From NCBI RefSeq assembly GCF_004214935.1, contig NZ_SFCC01000007.1, positions 62,001 to 126,000 of the forward strand: a DNA stretch of 64,000 nucleotides, in the 5' to 3' direction. The first letter of the stretch is position 1. The number at the start of each line of letters is the position of its first letter. Position numbers and translations under genes: made by a program. This DNA comes from Amycolatopsis suaedae (GTDB taxonomy: Bacteria > Actinomycetota > Actinomycetes > Mycobacteriales > Pseudonocardiaceae). The notes below the pieces were generated by a model that was given only the letters and a program-made list of their open reading frames with translations, ran no database searches and was not told the origin of the DNA. This document shows positions 42,801 through 54,161 of the stretch, piece after piece.

Positions 42801-45710
42801 GTGTCCCGACAACTGCTCCCCCGTGACCGCCGCACGCGGCTGGTCGCCCTGGTGCTCGTCGCCGCGGTCGTGATCGCCGGCGGTGCCGTGTTCTGGCTGA
42901 ACACCGGCGAGGAACCCTCGCCGGTGCGCACGCAGGATGCCACCGTCTCGGTCCCAGCGGCACCCAACTCACCCGACCAGGTGCAGTTGGACACCACCGT
43001 GTTCATTCCTGAGAACACCCCGGCACCGGCCGTGCTCATGCCGCACGGATTCGGGGGCAGCAAGAACAGCGTGGCCAGCGACGCCAGGGAGCTGGCCGAG
43101 CGCGGGTTCGTGGTGCTCACCTACTCCGCGCGCGGCTTCGGCCGCAGCACCGGGCAGATCGGGCTGAACGACCCCCGGTTCGAGGTCGCCGACGCCCAGG
43201 CCCTGCTCAGCGAGCTGGCCCGCCGCCCCGACGTGCGTACCGACGGGCCGGACGACCCACGCGTCGGCGTCACCGGCGGGTCCTACGGCGGCGCGCTGTC
43301 GCTGCTGCTGGCCGGCATCGACAAGCGGGTGGACACGATCGCCCCGGTCATCACCTACAACGATCTCGCGCAGGGCCTGCTGCCCAACTCGGCCGCGCCG
43401 ACGGTGGCCACCACGGGTACCCCCGCACAGGGCGCATTCGCACCCGATGGAGTGTTCAAGCGGTCCTGGGCGGGCATCTTCTTCTCCGCCGGCATGGGGC
43501 CGGCCGGGCTCGGCGGCAGCGGCGACCCCGGCAGGGACGCGCCGGAGGCCGGGCAGGAGGACGACGGCGACAACCTCGGCGGACAGGCCGGAGCCGCGGG
43601 CGGCGCGGGTGCCGACGCGGCCGCCGCGCTCGGGTCCGCGCCACCCGCCGGGCCGGGAATGCCCGGTAACGGCGCCGCCAACCCGTGCGGCCGGTTCACC
43701 GAGCAGGTCTGCCGCGCCTACCAGGACGTCGCCACCGACGGCCGCGCGTCCCCGGAGACGCTGGCCCTGCTGCGCAGTGTGTCGCCGGTGTCGGTGACCG
43801 ACCGGATCACCGTGCCGACGATGATCGTGCAGGGCGAGCGGGACACCCTGTTCGGCCTCGACCAGTCCGACGCCACCGCCCGGCAGATCGCCGCGGCCGG
43901 CGGCAAGGTCAAGACGGTCTGGTACGCGGGCGGTCACGACGGCGGCAAGCCCGGCCCCCGCCTGCGCGGGCAGATCGCGGACTGGCTGAGCTTCCACCTC
44001 ACCGGCACCGGAACCGACCCCGGCACCGGCTTCGCCTACGACGTGCAGGGCAACCTGCGGGCCAACGGCACGCCGTCGATCCGCACGGTCGAGGCCCCCA
44101 GCTATCCGGGCCTGACCGGCGACCCGGCGCAGCGCACACAGCTTCCGCTGAACGGCGGCGACCAGCAGGTGGTCAACCCGCCGGGCGGCAACCCCGCCGC
44201 GGTCAGCGGCATCCCCGGCGCCAACGCACTGGCCGCGGGCTCGTCCCGGCTGGCCGGGCTGTTCACGCTGGACCCACCGGGCCAGTCGGCCCGGTTCACC
44301 ACGGCACCGGTGGAGTCGCAGGTGCTGGTCACCGGCGGATCCACGGTGCGGCTGCGGGTGTCGGCCCCCGGCGGCACCGGGCCCGAGGGCGCGGTGCTGT
44401 TCGCCAAGCTGTACGACGTCAGCCAGGACGGAACCCGCACGCTGCCCGCCAACGCGGTCGCGCCGGTGCGGCTGCCGTCGCTGCCGCCGGACGGCAGCCC
44501 GGTCGAGGTCACGGTGACGCTGCCGGGGATCGTCCGCCCCATCGACCCGGGGCACGCCCTGCAGCTCGTGGTGAGCACCACCGACCAGGCCTACGCCGGG
44601 ACGGTGCAGCCGGCGACCTACCGGATCGCGCTCGCCGACGGCGCCGGGCTCGCGGTGCCGGTCGTGCCGGGGCAGGCGGTCAGCACCGGCTGGCCGTCGG
44701 GACAGCTGATCGGCATCGGCGTCACGCTGCTGGTGGCGGTCGCGGTCGCCGTGGTGGCCACCATCCGCCGCAGGCGCAGTGACCAGGTGGACCCGGCGCT
44801 GGCCGGGACACCGCTGGTGATCGACAACCTGACCAAGGCCTACCCCGGCGGGGTCACGGCCGTGAAGAACCTGTCGTTCCGCGTCGAACCCGGCCAGGTG
44901 CTGGGCCTGCTCGGGCCCAACGGCGCGGGCAAGACGACGACGCTGCGCATGATGATGGGCCTGATCAGCCCCACCGAGGGCGAGATCAGGGTGTTCGGTC
45001 ACCGCATCCGCCCGGGCGCGCCGGTGCTGTCGCGGGTCGGGTCGTTCGTCGAGGGGTCCGGCTTCCTGCCGCACCTGTCCGGCGAGCAGAACCTGCGGCT
45101 GTTCTGGGACGCCACCGGGCGGCCCGCGGACAAGGCACACTTCACCGAGGCGCTGGAGATCGCCGGGCTGGGCGACGCGGTGCGCCGCAAGGTCCGCACC
45201 TACAGCCAGGGCATGCGGCAGCGGCTGGCGATCGCGCAGGCGATGCTCGGGCTGCCGGAGCTGCTCGTGCTCGACGAGCCCACCAACGGGCTCGACCCGC
45301 CACAGATCCACCAGATGCGTGAGGTGCTGCAGCGCTACGCCGCGACGGGCCGCACGGTGCTGGTCTCCAGTCACCTGCTGGCCGAGGTCGAGCAGACCTG
45401 CTCGCACGTCGTGGTCATGCACCGCGGTCAGCTCGTCGCGTCGGGCGAGGTCGGGGAGATCGTCGCCGCGGGCGGCGAGGCGACCTTCCGCGTCGACGAG
45501 CCGGAGCAGGCGGCGCAGGCGCTGCGCGCCGCCGACGGGGTGTCCGGTGTGGACATCGAAGGCTCCCTCGTGCACGCCGACCTCAACGGGATGCCGCGTG
45601 CGGAGGCGGTAGCCGTGCTGGTCAAGGCGGGCGTCGGGGTTTCGCAGGCCGGCCCGCGCCGGCGGCTGGAGGACGCGTTCCTGCAGCTGGTCGGGGAAGG
45701 AACGAACTGA
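42801..45710 (+). CDS. CocE/X-Pro peptidase-like hydrolase fused to ABC ATPase
   Basis: This 969-residue fusion has four parts. Residues about 13-34 form an anchor helix. An alpha/beta-hydrolase domain follows (LMPHGFGGSK, nucleophile GVTGGSYGGALS, acid IVQGERDTLF, histidine YAGGHDG), then a beta-rich C-terminal domain of the X-Pro dipeptidyl-peptidase type to about residue 630. After a second helix (LIGIGVTLLVAVAVAVVATI) comes an ABC ATPase: LLGPNGAGKTTTLRMM, SQGMRQRLAIAQAM, LLVLDEPTNGLDP. The topology predicts the hydrolase outside and the ATPase inside. It is coupled to the permease gene (TGATG). It may process the exported substrate. Confidence 0.87.
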   Translation: MSRQLLPRDRRTRLVALVLVAAVVIAGGAVFWLNTGEEPSPVRTQDATVSVPAAPNSPDQVQLDTTVFIPENTPAPAVLMPHGFGGSKNSVASDARELAERGFVVLTYSARGFGRSTGQIGLNDPRFEVADAQALLSELARRPDVRTDGPDDPRVGVTGGSYGGALSLLLAGIDKRVDTIAPVITYNDLAQGLLPNSAAPTVATTGTPAQGAFAPDGVFKRSWAGIFFSAGMGPAGLGGSGDPGRDAPEAGQEDDGDNLGGQAGAAGGAGADAAAALGSAPPAGPGMPGNGAANPCGRFTEQVCRAYQDVATDGRASPETLALLRSVSPVSVTDRITVPTMIVQGERDTLFGLDQSDATARQIAAAGGKVKTVWYAGGHDGGKPGPRLRGQIADWLSFHLTGTGTDPGTGFAYDVQGNLRANGTPSIRTVEAPSYPGLTGDPAQRTQLPLNGGDQQVVNPPGGNPAAVSGIPGANALAAGSSRLAGLFTLDPPGQSARFTTAPVESQVLVTGGSTVRLRVSAPGGTGPEGAVLFAKLYDVSQDGTRTLPANAVAPVRLPSLPPDGSPVEVTVTLPGIVRPIDPGHALQLVVSTTDQAYAGTVQPATYRIALADGAGLAVPVVPGQAVSTGWPSGQLIGIGVTLLVAVAVAVVATIRRRRSDQVDPALAGTPLVIDNLTKAYPGGVTAVKNLSFRVEPGQVLGLLGPNGAGKTTTLRMMMGLISPTEGEIRVFGHRIRPGAPVLSRVGSFVEGSGFLPHLSGEQNLRLFWDATGRPADKAHFTEALEIAGLGDAVRRKVRTYSQGMRQRLAIAQAMLGLPELLVLDEPTNGLDPPQIHQMREVLQRYAATGRTVLVSSHLLAEVEQTCSHVVVMHRGQLVASGEVGEIVAAGGEATFRVDEPEQAAQALRAADGVSGVDIEGSLVHADLNGMPRAEAVAVLVKAGVGVSQAGPRRRLEDAFLQLVGEGTN

Positions 45711-46672
45711 TGGGCAGGACCGAGAAGCTGGCACGGGCCAACGCGGCCGTCGACCACGGGGTGCACACCGACCCGGCGGCGCTCGACGAGCTGACCGACG
45801 CTGCCACCCACGAGTCGATGGACGTCGGGCCGGACGGTGCGGTCGCCGGGTACAAGGCCGGCCGCACCCTGCGGCTCGGGGTGGAGCTGCGGCGCCAGCT
45901 CAAGCGGCGGCGTACCCAGCTCGTGCTCGGGCTGGTGGCGCTGCTGCCGTTCATCCTGGTGATCGCCTTCGAGATCGGCGAGGCCAATCCGAACCGGCGC
46001 ACCGGCGGGTTCGTCGACCTGGCCACGGCCAGCGCGCCGAACTTCGTGGTGCTGGCGCTGTTCGTGTCCGGGACGTTCCTGCTGCCGATGATCGTGGCGT
46101 TGTTCTTCGGCGACACGATCGCCAGCGAGGCGTCCTGGTCGAGCCTGAAGTACCTGCTGGCCACCCCGATCCCCCGGCACCGGGTGCTGCGGCAGAAGGC
46201 CATCGCGTCGGCGATCCTGTCGATCATCGCACTGGTGCTGCTGCCGTTGGTGGCACTGGGTGTCGGGGTGATCTGGTACGGCGCGGGAGATGCGATCAGC
46301 CCGACCGGGGACGCGGTGGCGTTCTCCGACAGCGTGCTCGCCATCGGGCTGGCCATCGTCTACATCGTCATCCAGCTGGCCTGGGTGGCGGGGCTGGCGA
46401 TGCTGCTGTCCGTGCTGACCGACGCGCCGCTGGGTGCGGTGGGCGGCGCGGTGCTGGTGGCGATCGTGTCGCAGATCCTCGACCAGATCACCGCGCTGGA
46501 GGACCTGCGCGACTACCTGCCGACGCACTTCTCCTACGCGTGGATGGACCTGATCGCCACCGACATCGACTGGACCCGGATGGCGAACGGAGCACTGTCG
46601 GCGACGCTGTACGCCACCGTGTTCGCCCTGCTGGCCGCCCGGCGGTTCGCCCGTAAGGACATCACCAGCTGA
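45710..46672 (+). CDS. ABC-2 type permease
   Basis: This 320-residue partner of the hydrolase-ATPase fusion overlaps it at TGATG. The first about 60 residues are polar. Six hydrophobic helices follow, with the ABC-2 features FFGDTIASEASWSSLKYLLATPIPRHRVLRQK and a C-terminal helix. Together the two proteins form an exporter of unknown substrate. Confidence 0.85.
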   Translation: MGRTEKLARANAAVDHGVHTDPAALDELTDAATHESMDVGPDGAVAGYKAGRTLRLGVELRRQLKRRRTQLVLGLVALLPFILVIAFEIGEANPNRRTGGFVDLATASAPNFVVLALFVSGTFLLPMIVALFFGDTIASEASWSSLKYLLATPIPRHRVLRQKAIASAILSIIALVLLPLVALGVGVIWYGAGDAISPTGDAVAFSDSVLAIGLAIVYIVIQLAWVAGLAMLLSVLTDAPLGAVGGAVLVAIVSQILDQITALEDLRDYLPTHFSYAWMDLIATDIDWTRMANGALSATLYATVFALLAARRFARKDITS

Positions 46673-46714
46673 TCGTCGGTTGTGGCGTGCGGTGGGTCCT
46701 GTGAGGATTCGTCG

Positions 46715-48109
46715 GTGGTCAACAGTGTGCTGCGCAGGGCCGGGGTCGTGCTGGGGGCGGCGGTCGCCGCGGTCACGGTGGTGTCGCCGCCCGCGGTGGC
46801 CGGTGACGACATCGCCGACGCGCTGCGGCGCGTCCCCGGCCTGACGGTCGTCTCCGAGCAGCCGGGGCCGGAGGGGCACCGGTTCTTCACGCTGACGTTC
46901 ACCCAGCCCGCCGACCACACCCGGCCCGGCGCGGGGACGTTCCAGCAGCGGCTGACGTTGCTGCACCGGGACGTCTCGGCGCCGACGGTGAGCTACACCA
47001 GTGGCTACAACGTCTCGACGGCCCCGTCGCGGTCCGAGCCGACCCAGCTGGTCGGCGGCAACCAGCTGTCGATGGAGTACCGGTACTTCGCGCCGTCCCG
47101 GCCGGAGCAGGTGAACTGGCCGCGGCAGCTGACGATCTGGCAGGCCGCGACCGACCAGCACCGCGTCGTGCGGGCGTTCAAGTCGATCTACCGCGGCGCC
47201 TGGCTGGCCACCGGCGGCAGCAAGGGCGGCATGACGGCGACGTACTTCCGCCGGTTCTACCCGGACGACGTGGCCGGGACGATCGCCTACGTCGCCCCGA
47301 ACGACGTGTGGAACAACGTGGACCGCTACAACCGGTTCCTCGACGGCGTCGGCGATCCGGCCTGCCGGGAGAAGCTGCACGCGGTGCGGCGGGCGGCGCT
47401 GCAGCGGCGGGACGAGCTGGGGGTGCTGCTGGCCGAGGAGGCCAGGGCGAAGGGCTACACGTTCGAGATCATGGGGTCGGCCGACCGGGCGCTGGAGACC
47501 GCCGTGGTCGACTCGTACTTCACGTTCTGGCAGTACTCGACGTCGGCCGACTGCGGGATCGTGCCGCCGCCGGACGCCCCCGCGACCGAGCTGTACGCGT
47601 ACTTCGACAAGGTGGAGAGCCTGGCGACGTTCGCCGACCAGCAGCTGGAGCAGTACGTGCCGTACTACTACCAGGCCGCGACGCAGATCGGCTGGGCCGA
47701 GCCGTACGAGCACGGGCTGCGTGGGCTGCTGCGGTATCCGGGGTCGATGGCGGCGCCGTCGTTCGTGCCCCGCTCGGTGCCGGTGCCGCGGTACGACCAT
47801 CTGGCCATGCCGGACGTCGACCTGTGGGTGCGGACGCGGGGTGAGCGGCTGATGTTCGTCAACGGGGAGAACGACCCGTGGACGGTGGAGCCGTTCCGGC
47901 TCGGGTTCGGTTCGCGGGACTCGTACGTGTACGAGGTGCCGGGCGGCAACCACGGGTCGAAGATCGCGCAGCTGCCCGCCGCCGAGGCGGCCGCCGCCAC
48001 GGCGACGGTGCGCCGCTGGGCGGGCCTGCCCGCCACCGCCGAGCCAGCGGCGCCGCTGGTGGCCGGCTTCGACGAGGACCCCCTGCGCGCCCGCCGCCTG
48101 CACCCCTGA
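46715..48109 (+). CDS. Secreted S37 tripeptidyl aminopeptidase
   Basis: This 464-residue PS-10/S37 family peptidase has a Sec-type signal (VLRRAGVVLGAAVAAVTVVSPPAVA, cleavage about residue 29), the nucleophile in WLATGGSKGGMTATYFRRFYPDDV, an acid in VNGENDPWT and histidine in PGGNHGSK. Streptomyces relatives remove tripeptides from secreted proteins. GTG 46715 follows GAGG. It is not obviously linked to the ABC system 43 bases upstream, but could be cotranscribed. Confidence 0.87.
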   Translation: MVNSVLRRAGVVLGAAVAAVTVVSPPAVAGDDIADALRRVPGLTVVSEQPGPEGHRFFTLTFTQPADHTRPGAGTFQQRLTLLHRDVSAPTVSYTSGYNVSTAPSRSEPTQLVGGNQLSMEYRYFAPSRPEQVNWPRQLTIWQAATDQHRVVRAFKSIYRGAWLATGGSKGGMTATYFRRFYPDDVAGTIAYVAPNDVWNNVDRYNRFLDGVGDPACREKLHAVRRAALQRRDELGVLLAEEARAKGYTFEIMGSADRALETAVVDSYFTFWQYSTSADCGIVPPPDAPATELYAYFDKVESLATFADQQLEQYVPYYYQAATQIGWAEPYEHGLRGLLRYPGSMAAPSFVPRSVPVPRYDHLAMPDVDLWVRTRGERLMFVNGENDPWTVEPFRLGFGSRDSYVYEVPGGNHGSKIAQLPAAEAAAATATVRRWAGLPATAEPAAPLVAGFDEDPLRARRLHP

Positions 48110-48111
48110 CC

Positions 48112-48303
48112 CCCGCGAGTCCACCGCTCGCACCCCGCGAGTCCACCGTCCCCGCCCCGCGAGTTGACCGTTCCGCGCCCAGGAGTTGACCACTCACGCT
48201 CCGGGAGGCGAGCACGCAAGCCCGCAGCTCGCTACGCGAGTGTGCAACTCGCGGGGCCGGAGTGGTGGACTCGCGGGGTGGGAAAGGTGGACTCGCGCCG
48301 AGT
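48112..48303. repeat. Inverted array of ACTCGCG-type units between convergent genes
   Basis: The left half has units reading CGCGAGTCCACCG (twice), CGCGAGTTGACCG and AGGAGTTGACCAC. The right half has their complements GTGCAACTCGCGG, GGTGGACTCGCGG and GGTGGACTCGCGC. The whole about 190-bp gap between the tripeptidyl aminopeptidase and uvrB genes is thus a degenerate palindrome that could fold as RNA from either side. Confidence 0.75.
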
Positions 48304-48310
48304 GGTGGGG

Positions 48311-50467
<2,157 letters not shown>

Positions 50468-50565
50468 GTCATCCAGGGTAAGCGCACCCACCGACAGTTC
50501 GCGACACACACCGGTCGACTGAAGGGCCCGACCGCGTCCGAGCGGAGCGAGGACCGAATCACGGC

Positions 50566-51783
50566 TCAGCAGTCACAGTTGCAGCAGTCACAGTCACAGT
50601 CGCAACTGCTGTGCGGCTTGCCGCTCCACGGGCCCGGCCACGGGTCGCGGCAGCAGATCTGGCAGGTGCAGCACATGTACGCGGCGATGCCGCAGCCCGC
50701 GAAGAAGTTCCGCTTACGCGGCGGCACCCGGAACTTCGGCACCCAGCAGCCGCCGCCCTTGCCGTCGTAGGCCCCGCCCTTCCCGCCACCGCCGGGCGGC
50801 GCGGGCGGAGGCGGGGGCGGCGGAGTCGGCCCGCCGGGACCGTACGGCGGCGGCTGCGCCGGGTAGGGCGCCTGGTGGTAGGGCCCGGGCATGCCGGGCT
50901 GGTGGCCGTACGGGTCGCGCACCCCGATCTCGTGGTGGCCGAAGGTCCGGTGGACGGCCTGGTGCAGCTCGTGCGCCAGCAGCTGGTGGGTCAGCCCGCC
51001 GTCGCCCAGCTCCACCTCCGCGAGCGCCAGCCGGACGCCGTGCACCGCGTCGTCGCAGTGGCGGCGGGCCTGCCCAAGGTCGGTGCCGGTGGCCAGCAGC
51101 GGGTTCCACGCCCCGGACTCGCGGTCCCGCGTCAGGTCCTCGACGGCGTCGAGCAGGTGCGCGGCCCTGCCGAACAGGCGGCCGGCCTCGGCCAGCGCCG
51201 CCGCATTCTCCGGCCGCCCGGCCAGCACGGCGGTGTGCGCGAACGCCGCCGCCGTCGCCTGCTCGGTGGGCTCGGTGGCGAGCAGGACCGGGTCGCCGGT
51301 GAGCAGCGCCCGCTCCACCTCGCCCTGCCGGTCGACGGCCTCGGTCAGCACCGTCGTGTCGAACCCGATCCGGCTGCCGGTGGCACCGCCCTGCGTCGCC
51401 CACCGGTCGGCCACCCTGCGTGCGGCACCCGCGACGGTGCGCCGGGAGAACATCCCGTCGCCGTCGACGACGTGGTCGCGCACCTTGGCCGCGGCCAGCA
51501 CCAGCGAGACGGTGGCGGCCAGCTGGGCGCCCGCGCCGCTGGCCACCGACGTCGGCCGCATCGCCCGCAGCGGGCACGGCCCGGCGTCCCGCCTGCCCTG
51601 CCCGGCCGGTGCCTGGGCCTCCACCAGCGACGAGATCATCAGGCCGTCGTAGTTGGTCACCACCCTGGCGAGGTGACCGTGCTCGTCACGCAACGTCAGG
51701 CACAGCCCGCACAGGTGCGCCAGCCAGTCGGCGTGCAGCCGCGGCGACAGCCGGTGCCGGCACGGCCGCAGGATTCCGAACAT
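50566..51783 (-). CDS. DUF5685 protein with Cys-rich tail
   Basis: This 405-residue protein has a conserved helical N-terminal region typical of DUF5685 ([41 protein letters not shown]), a Pro-rich linker at about residues 300-335, and a strongly cysteine-rich C-terminus ([10 protein letters not shown] and, at the very end, [12 protein letters not shown]). The tail is encoded by CAGTCA/CAGTCG-type short repeats. Function unknown; metal binding by the tail is inference. Confidence 0.8.
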   Translation of the reverse strand: MFGILRPCRHRLSPRLHADWLAHLCGLCLTLRDEHGHLARVVTNYDGLMISSLVEAQAPAGQGRRDAGPCPLRAMRPTSVASGAGAQLAATVSLVLAAAKVRDHVVDGDGMFSRRTVAGAARRVADRWATQGGATGSRIGFDTTVLTEAVDRQGEVERALLTGDPVLLATEPTEQATAAAFAHTAVLAGRPENAAALAEAGRLFGRAAHLLDAVEDLTRDRESGAWNPLLATGTDLGQARRHCDDAVHGVRLALAEVELGDGGLTHQLLAHELHQAVHRTFGHHEIGVRDPYGHQPGMPGPYHQAPYPAQPPPYGPGGPTPPPPPPPAPPGGGGKGGAYDGKGGGCWVPKFRVPPRKRNFFAGCGIAAYMCCTCQICCRDPWPGPWSGKPHSSCDCDCDCCNCDC

Positions 51784-51843
51784 CGAGCCCCCTCACCACA
51801 GGTGGCCGGAATCCTAACCACCCCGCCCGGGCATGATGTGCGA

Positions 51844-52362
51844 ATGCTGGAACCTCATCCGCCGAAGGTGGAGATCTTCGACGTCGGCGGCGCCACCAAC
51901 ACCGATCCGAAGGGCATCGTCCGCGACGTCGAGGAGTACCGGACCGAACCGTTCGGGCTCTACCTGGCGCGCCCCACCCCCGGCCGCGAGCAGTTCCGCT
52001 ACCTGGAGTCCTGGCTGCTGCCTGCGCAGGGCCTGCGGATCACCGACTTCTGGTTCAACCCCGGCCACGAACGCGACCAGGACTTCTACCTCGACGTGGT
52101 GGGCACCGACGTCGACGGCGACGTCTGGCGCAGCACCGACCTCTACCTCGACATCGTGCTGCGCACCGGCCGCGGCCTGGAGGTACTGGACACCGACGAG
52201 CTGCTCGCCGCGGTGAACGCGGGCCTGCTGCCCGCCGACCGGGCGACGGCCGCGCTGGAGACGGCCTACGCCACCGTCGACGCGCTGGCCTCGCACGGCT
52301 ACGACCTGCACCGCTGGCTGTCCACTCTGGACATCCAGCTCTCCTGGCGCCGCCACGGCTGA
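51844..52362 (+). CDS. DUF402 domain protein
   Basis: This 172-residue protein is related to the DUF402/FomD-like nucleoside-diphosphate hydrolase fold. Visible marks are PFGLYLARPTPGREQFRYLESWLLPAQGLRITDFWFNPGHERDQDFYLDVVGTD and STDLYLDIVLRTGRGLEVLDTDEL. Family members are phosphohydrolases with an acidic metal site; D/E residues suited to this are present. ATG 51844 or GTG 51838 may be the start. It is divergent from the DUF5685 gene. Confidence 0.75.
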   Translation: MLEPHPPKVEIFDVGGATNTDPKGIVRDVEEYRTEPFGLYLARPTPGREQFRYLESWLLPAQGLRITDFWFNPGHERDQDFYLDVVGTDVDGDVWRSTDLYLDIVLRTGRGLEVLDTDELLAAVNAGLLPADRATAALETAYATVDALASHGYDLHRWLSTLDIQLSWRRHG

Positions 52363-52368
52363 GTCCCG

Positions 52369-52388
52369 CATCCACCGATCGGTGGATG
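52369..52388. promoter_or_regulatory. Perfect 20-bp palindrome upstream of ABC operon
   Basis: CATCCACCGATCGGTGGATG lies six bases after the DUF402 stop and about 100 bases before the ABC ATPase start. It may be an operator for a TetR-type regulator or a short terminator. Confidence 0.5.
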
Positions 52389-52491
52389 TCCGCCCCGACA
52401 CGCGTCGGCCCGGTTCTGGCCGCGCCGACGATCCGGACCGGACCCCTTTCCGGCGATTCTCGACAGCACAGGGAATCGAAAGGGGCAGCCC

Positions 52492-53397
52492 ATGCCGGTC
52501 GTCGAAGTGCGGAACCTCCGCAAGACCTACGGGAGCAAGGTCGCGGTCGCCGACGTGAGCTTCAGCGTCGAACGCGGCGAGATCTTCGGCATCCTCGGGC
52601 CCAACGGCGCGGGCAAGACCACGACGGTCGAATGCCTGGAAGGGCTGCGCACGCCGGACGCGGGCACGCTGTCGGTGCTGGGACTGGACCCCCGGCGCGA
52701 CACCGCCGAACTGCGTCAGATACTGGGCGTCCAGCTACAGGAGAGCCAGCTGCCGGACCGGCTGAAGGTCCGCGAGGCACTCGACCTGTACGCCTCGTTC
52801 TACCGCTCCCCCGCCGACCAGGGCCCGCTGGTGGACCTGCTCGGCCTCACCGACCGGCTGGACACGCCGTACAAGAAGCTCTCCGGCGGGCAGAAGCAGC
52901 GGCTGTCGATCGCGCTCGCGCTGATCGGCGGGCCCGAGGTCGCCGTGCTCGACGAGCTGACCACCGGGCTGGACCCGCAGGCCCGCCGCGACACCTGGCA
53001 GCTGATCGAGAACGTCCGTGACAGCGGGGTCACCGTCCTGCTGGTCACCCACTTCATGGAGGAGGCCGAGCGGCTGTGTGACCGGATCGCGGTGATCGAC
53101 GCGGGCTCGGTCGTCGCCGTCGACACCCCCGCCGGGCTGGTGGCCGGCGTCGACGCCGAGCAGCGCATCCGGTTCCGGCCCTCGGCCCCGCTGGACGACG
53201 AGCTGCTGGCCGCGCTGCCCGAGGTGCGCTCGGTGCAGCGGCAGGGGCAGTACGTCCAGGTCACCGGGACGGGCAACGTCCTGCACGCCGTCACCGCCCT
53301 GCTCGCCCGCCGCCGGATCGTCGCCGAGGAGCTGCGGGTCGAGCAGACCAGCCTCGACGACGCCTTCGTCGCACTCACCGGCCGCAAGCTCGCCTGA
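52492..53397 (+). CDS. DrrA-like ABC transporter ATPase
   Basis: This 301-residue ATPase has GILGPNGAGKTTTVECLEGL, the signature KLSGGQKQRLSIALAL, VAVLDELTTGLDPQARR and VTHFMEEAERLCDRIAV. The Walker B is followed by Leu where many have Pro (DELT), a common variant. The C-terminal 70 residues form the DrrA-type accessory domain. With the permease 18 bases downstream it forms a drug or lipid exporter. Confidence 0.9.
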   Translation: MPVVEVRNLRKTYGSKVAVADVSFSVERGEIFGILGPNGAGKTTTVECLEGLRTPDAGTLSVLGLDPRRDTAELRQILGVQLQESQLPDRLKVREALDLYASFYRSPADQGPLVDLLGLTDRLDTPYKKLSGGQKQRLSIALALIGGPEVAVLDELTTGLDPQARRDTWQLIENVRDSGVTVLLVTHFMEEAERLCDRIAVIDAGSVVAVDTPAGLVAGVDAEQRIRFRPSAPLDDELLAALPEVRSVQRQGQYVQVTGTGNVLHAVTALLARRRIVAEELRVEQTSLDDAFVALTGRKLA

Positions 53398-53415
53398 CCG
53401 GAAGGGAACCTCCAC

Positions 53416-54159
53416 ATGTCCGTCCTGACCAAGATGACCGGAGTCGAGGCCAAGCTGTTCCTCCGCGACCCGGGTTCGATCCTGATCGTGTTCGGCCTGC
53501 CGGCCGGTCTGCTGCTGGTGTTCGGCCTGATCCCCGGTGCCCGGCAGCCCTCGGAGGAGTTCGGCGGGCATGTCCCGCTCGACACGTTCATCGCCCCGTT
53601 GTCCATCACCATCCTGCTGGCCATGCTGGGCACCACCGTCCTGCCCTCGGCCCTGGCGACCTACCGGGAGAAGGGCGTGCTGCGGCGGCTGGCCGCGAGT
53701 CCCGTGCCGCCGAGCCGGCTGCTGCTCGCCCAGCTGCTGGTGAACCTGGCCGCGGGCCTCGTCGTGCTGGTGCTGATCATCGGCATCGGCGCGCTGGCGC
53801 TGGGCATCTCGCTCCCGGCCAACCTCGCCGGGTTCGTGCTGGTGACCGCGCTGGGCACGGCCGGGCTGTTCTCGGTCGGCCTGCTGATCGCCGCGCTCGC
53901 GCCGACGGCGCGTGCCGCCACCGGTGTCGGGTCGGCGGTGTTCTTCCCGATGCTGGCGCTGGGCGGGGTGTGGGTCCGTAAGGAGGACCTGCCGGATTTC
54001 CTGGTGCCGGTCGCCGACGTCCTGCCGCTGGGTTCCACGCTCAACGCGATGCGGGAGACCTGGACCGGCGCGGCACCGCAGGCGACCCAGCTGGTCGCGC
54101 TCGCCGCCGTCACGGTGGTCTGCACGGCGCTGGCGACCCGCTTCTTCCGGTGGGAGTGA
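53416..54159 (+). CDS. ABC-2 type permease (DrrB-like)
   Basis: This 247-residue protein has six hydrophobic helices. It has the ABC-2 pattern TTVLPSALATYREKGVLRRLAASPVPPSRLLLAQLLVNLAAGL and VFFPMLALGGVWVRKEDLPDFLVPVADVLPLGSTLNAMRE. It pairs with the preceding ATPase. RBS GGAAGGGAA precedes ATG 53416. Confidence 0.88.
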   Translation: MSVLTKMTGVEAKLFLRDPGSILIVFGLPAGLLLVFGLIPGARQPSEEFGGHVPLDTFIAPLSITILLAMLGTTVLPSALATYREKGVLRRLAASPVPPSRLLLAQLLVNLAAGLVVLVLIIGIGALALGISLPANLAGFVLVTALGTAGLFSVGLLIAALAPTARAATGVGSAVFFPMLALGGVWVRKEDLPDFLVPVADVLPLGSTLNAMRETWTGAAPQATQLVALAAVTVVCTALATRFFRWE

Positions 54160-54161
54160 CC

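Noticed and set aside
48112..48303. CRISPR-like array
   Set aside because: Units are short, imperfect, face in opposite directions in the two halves and lack spacers of uniform length; no cas genes are nearby.
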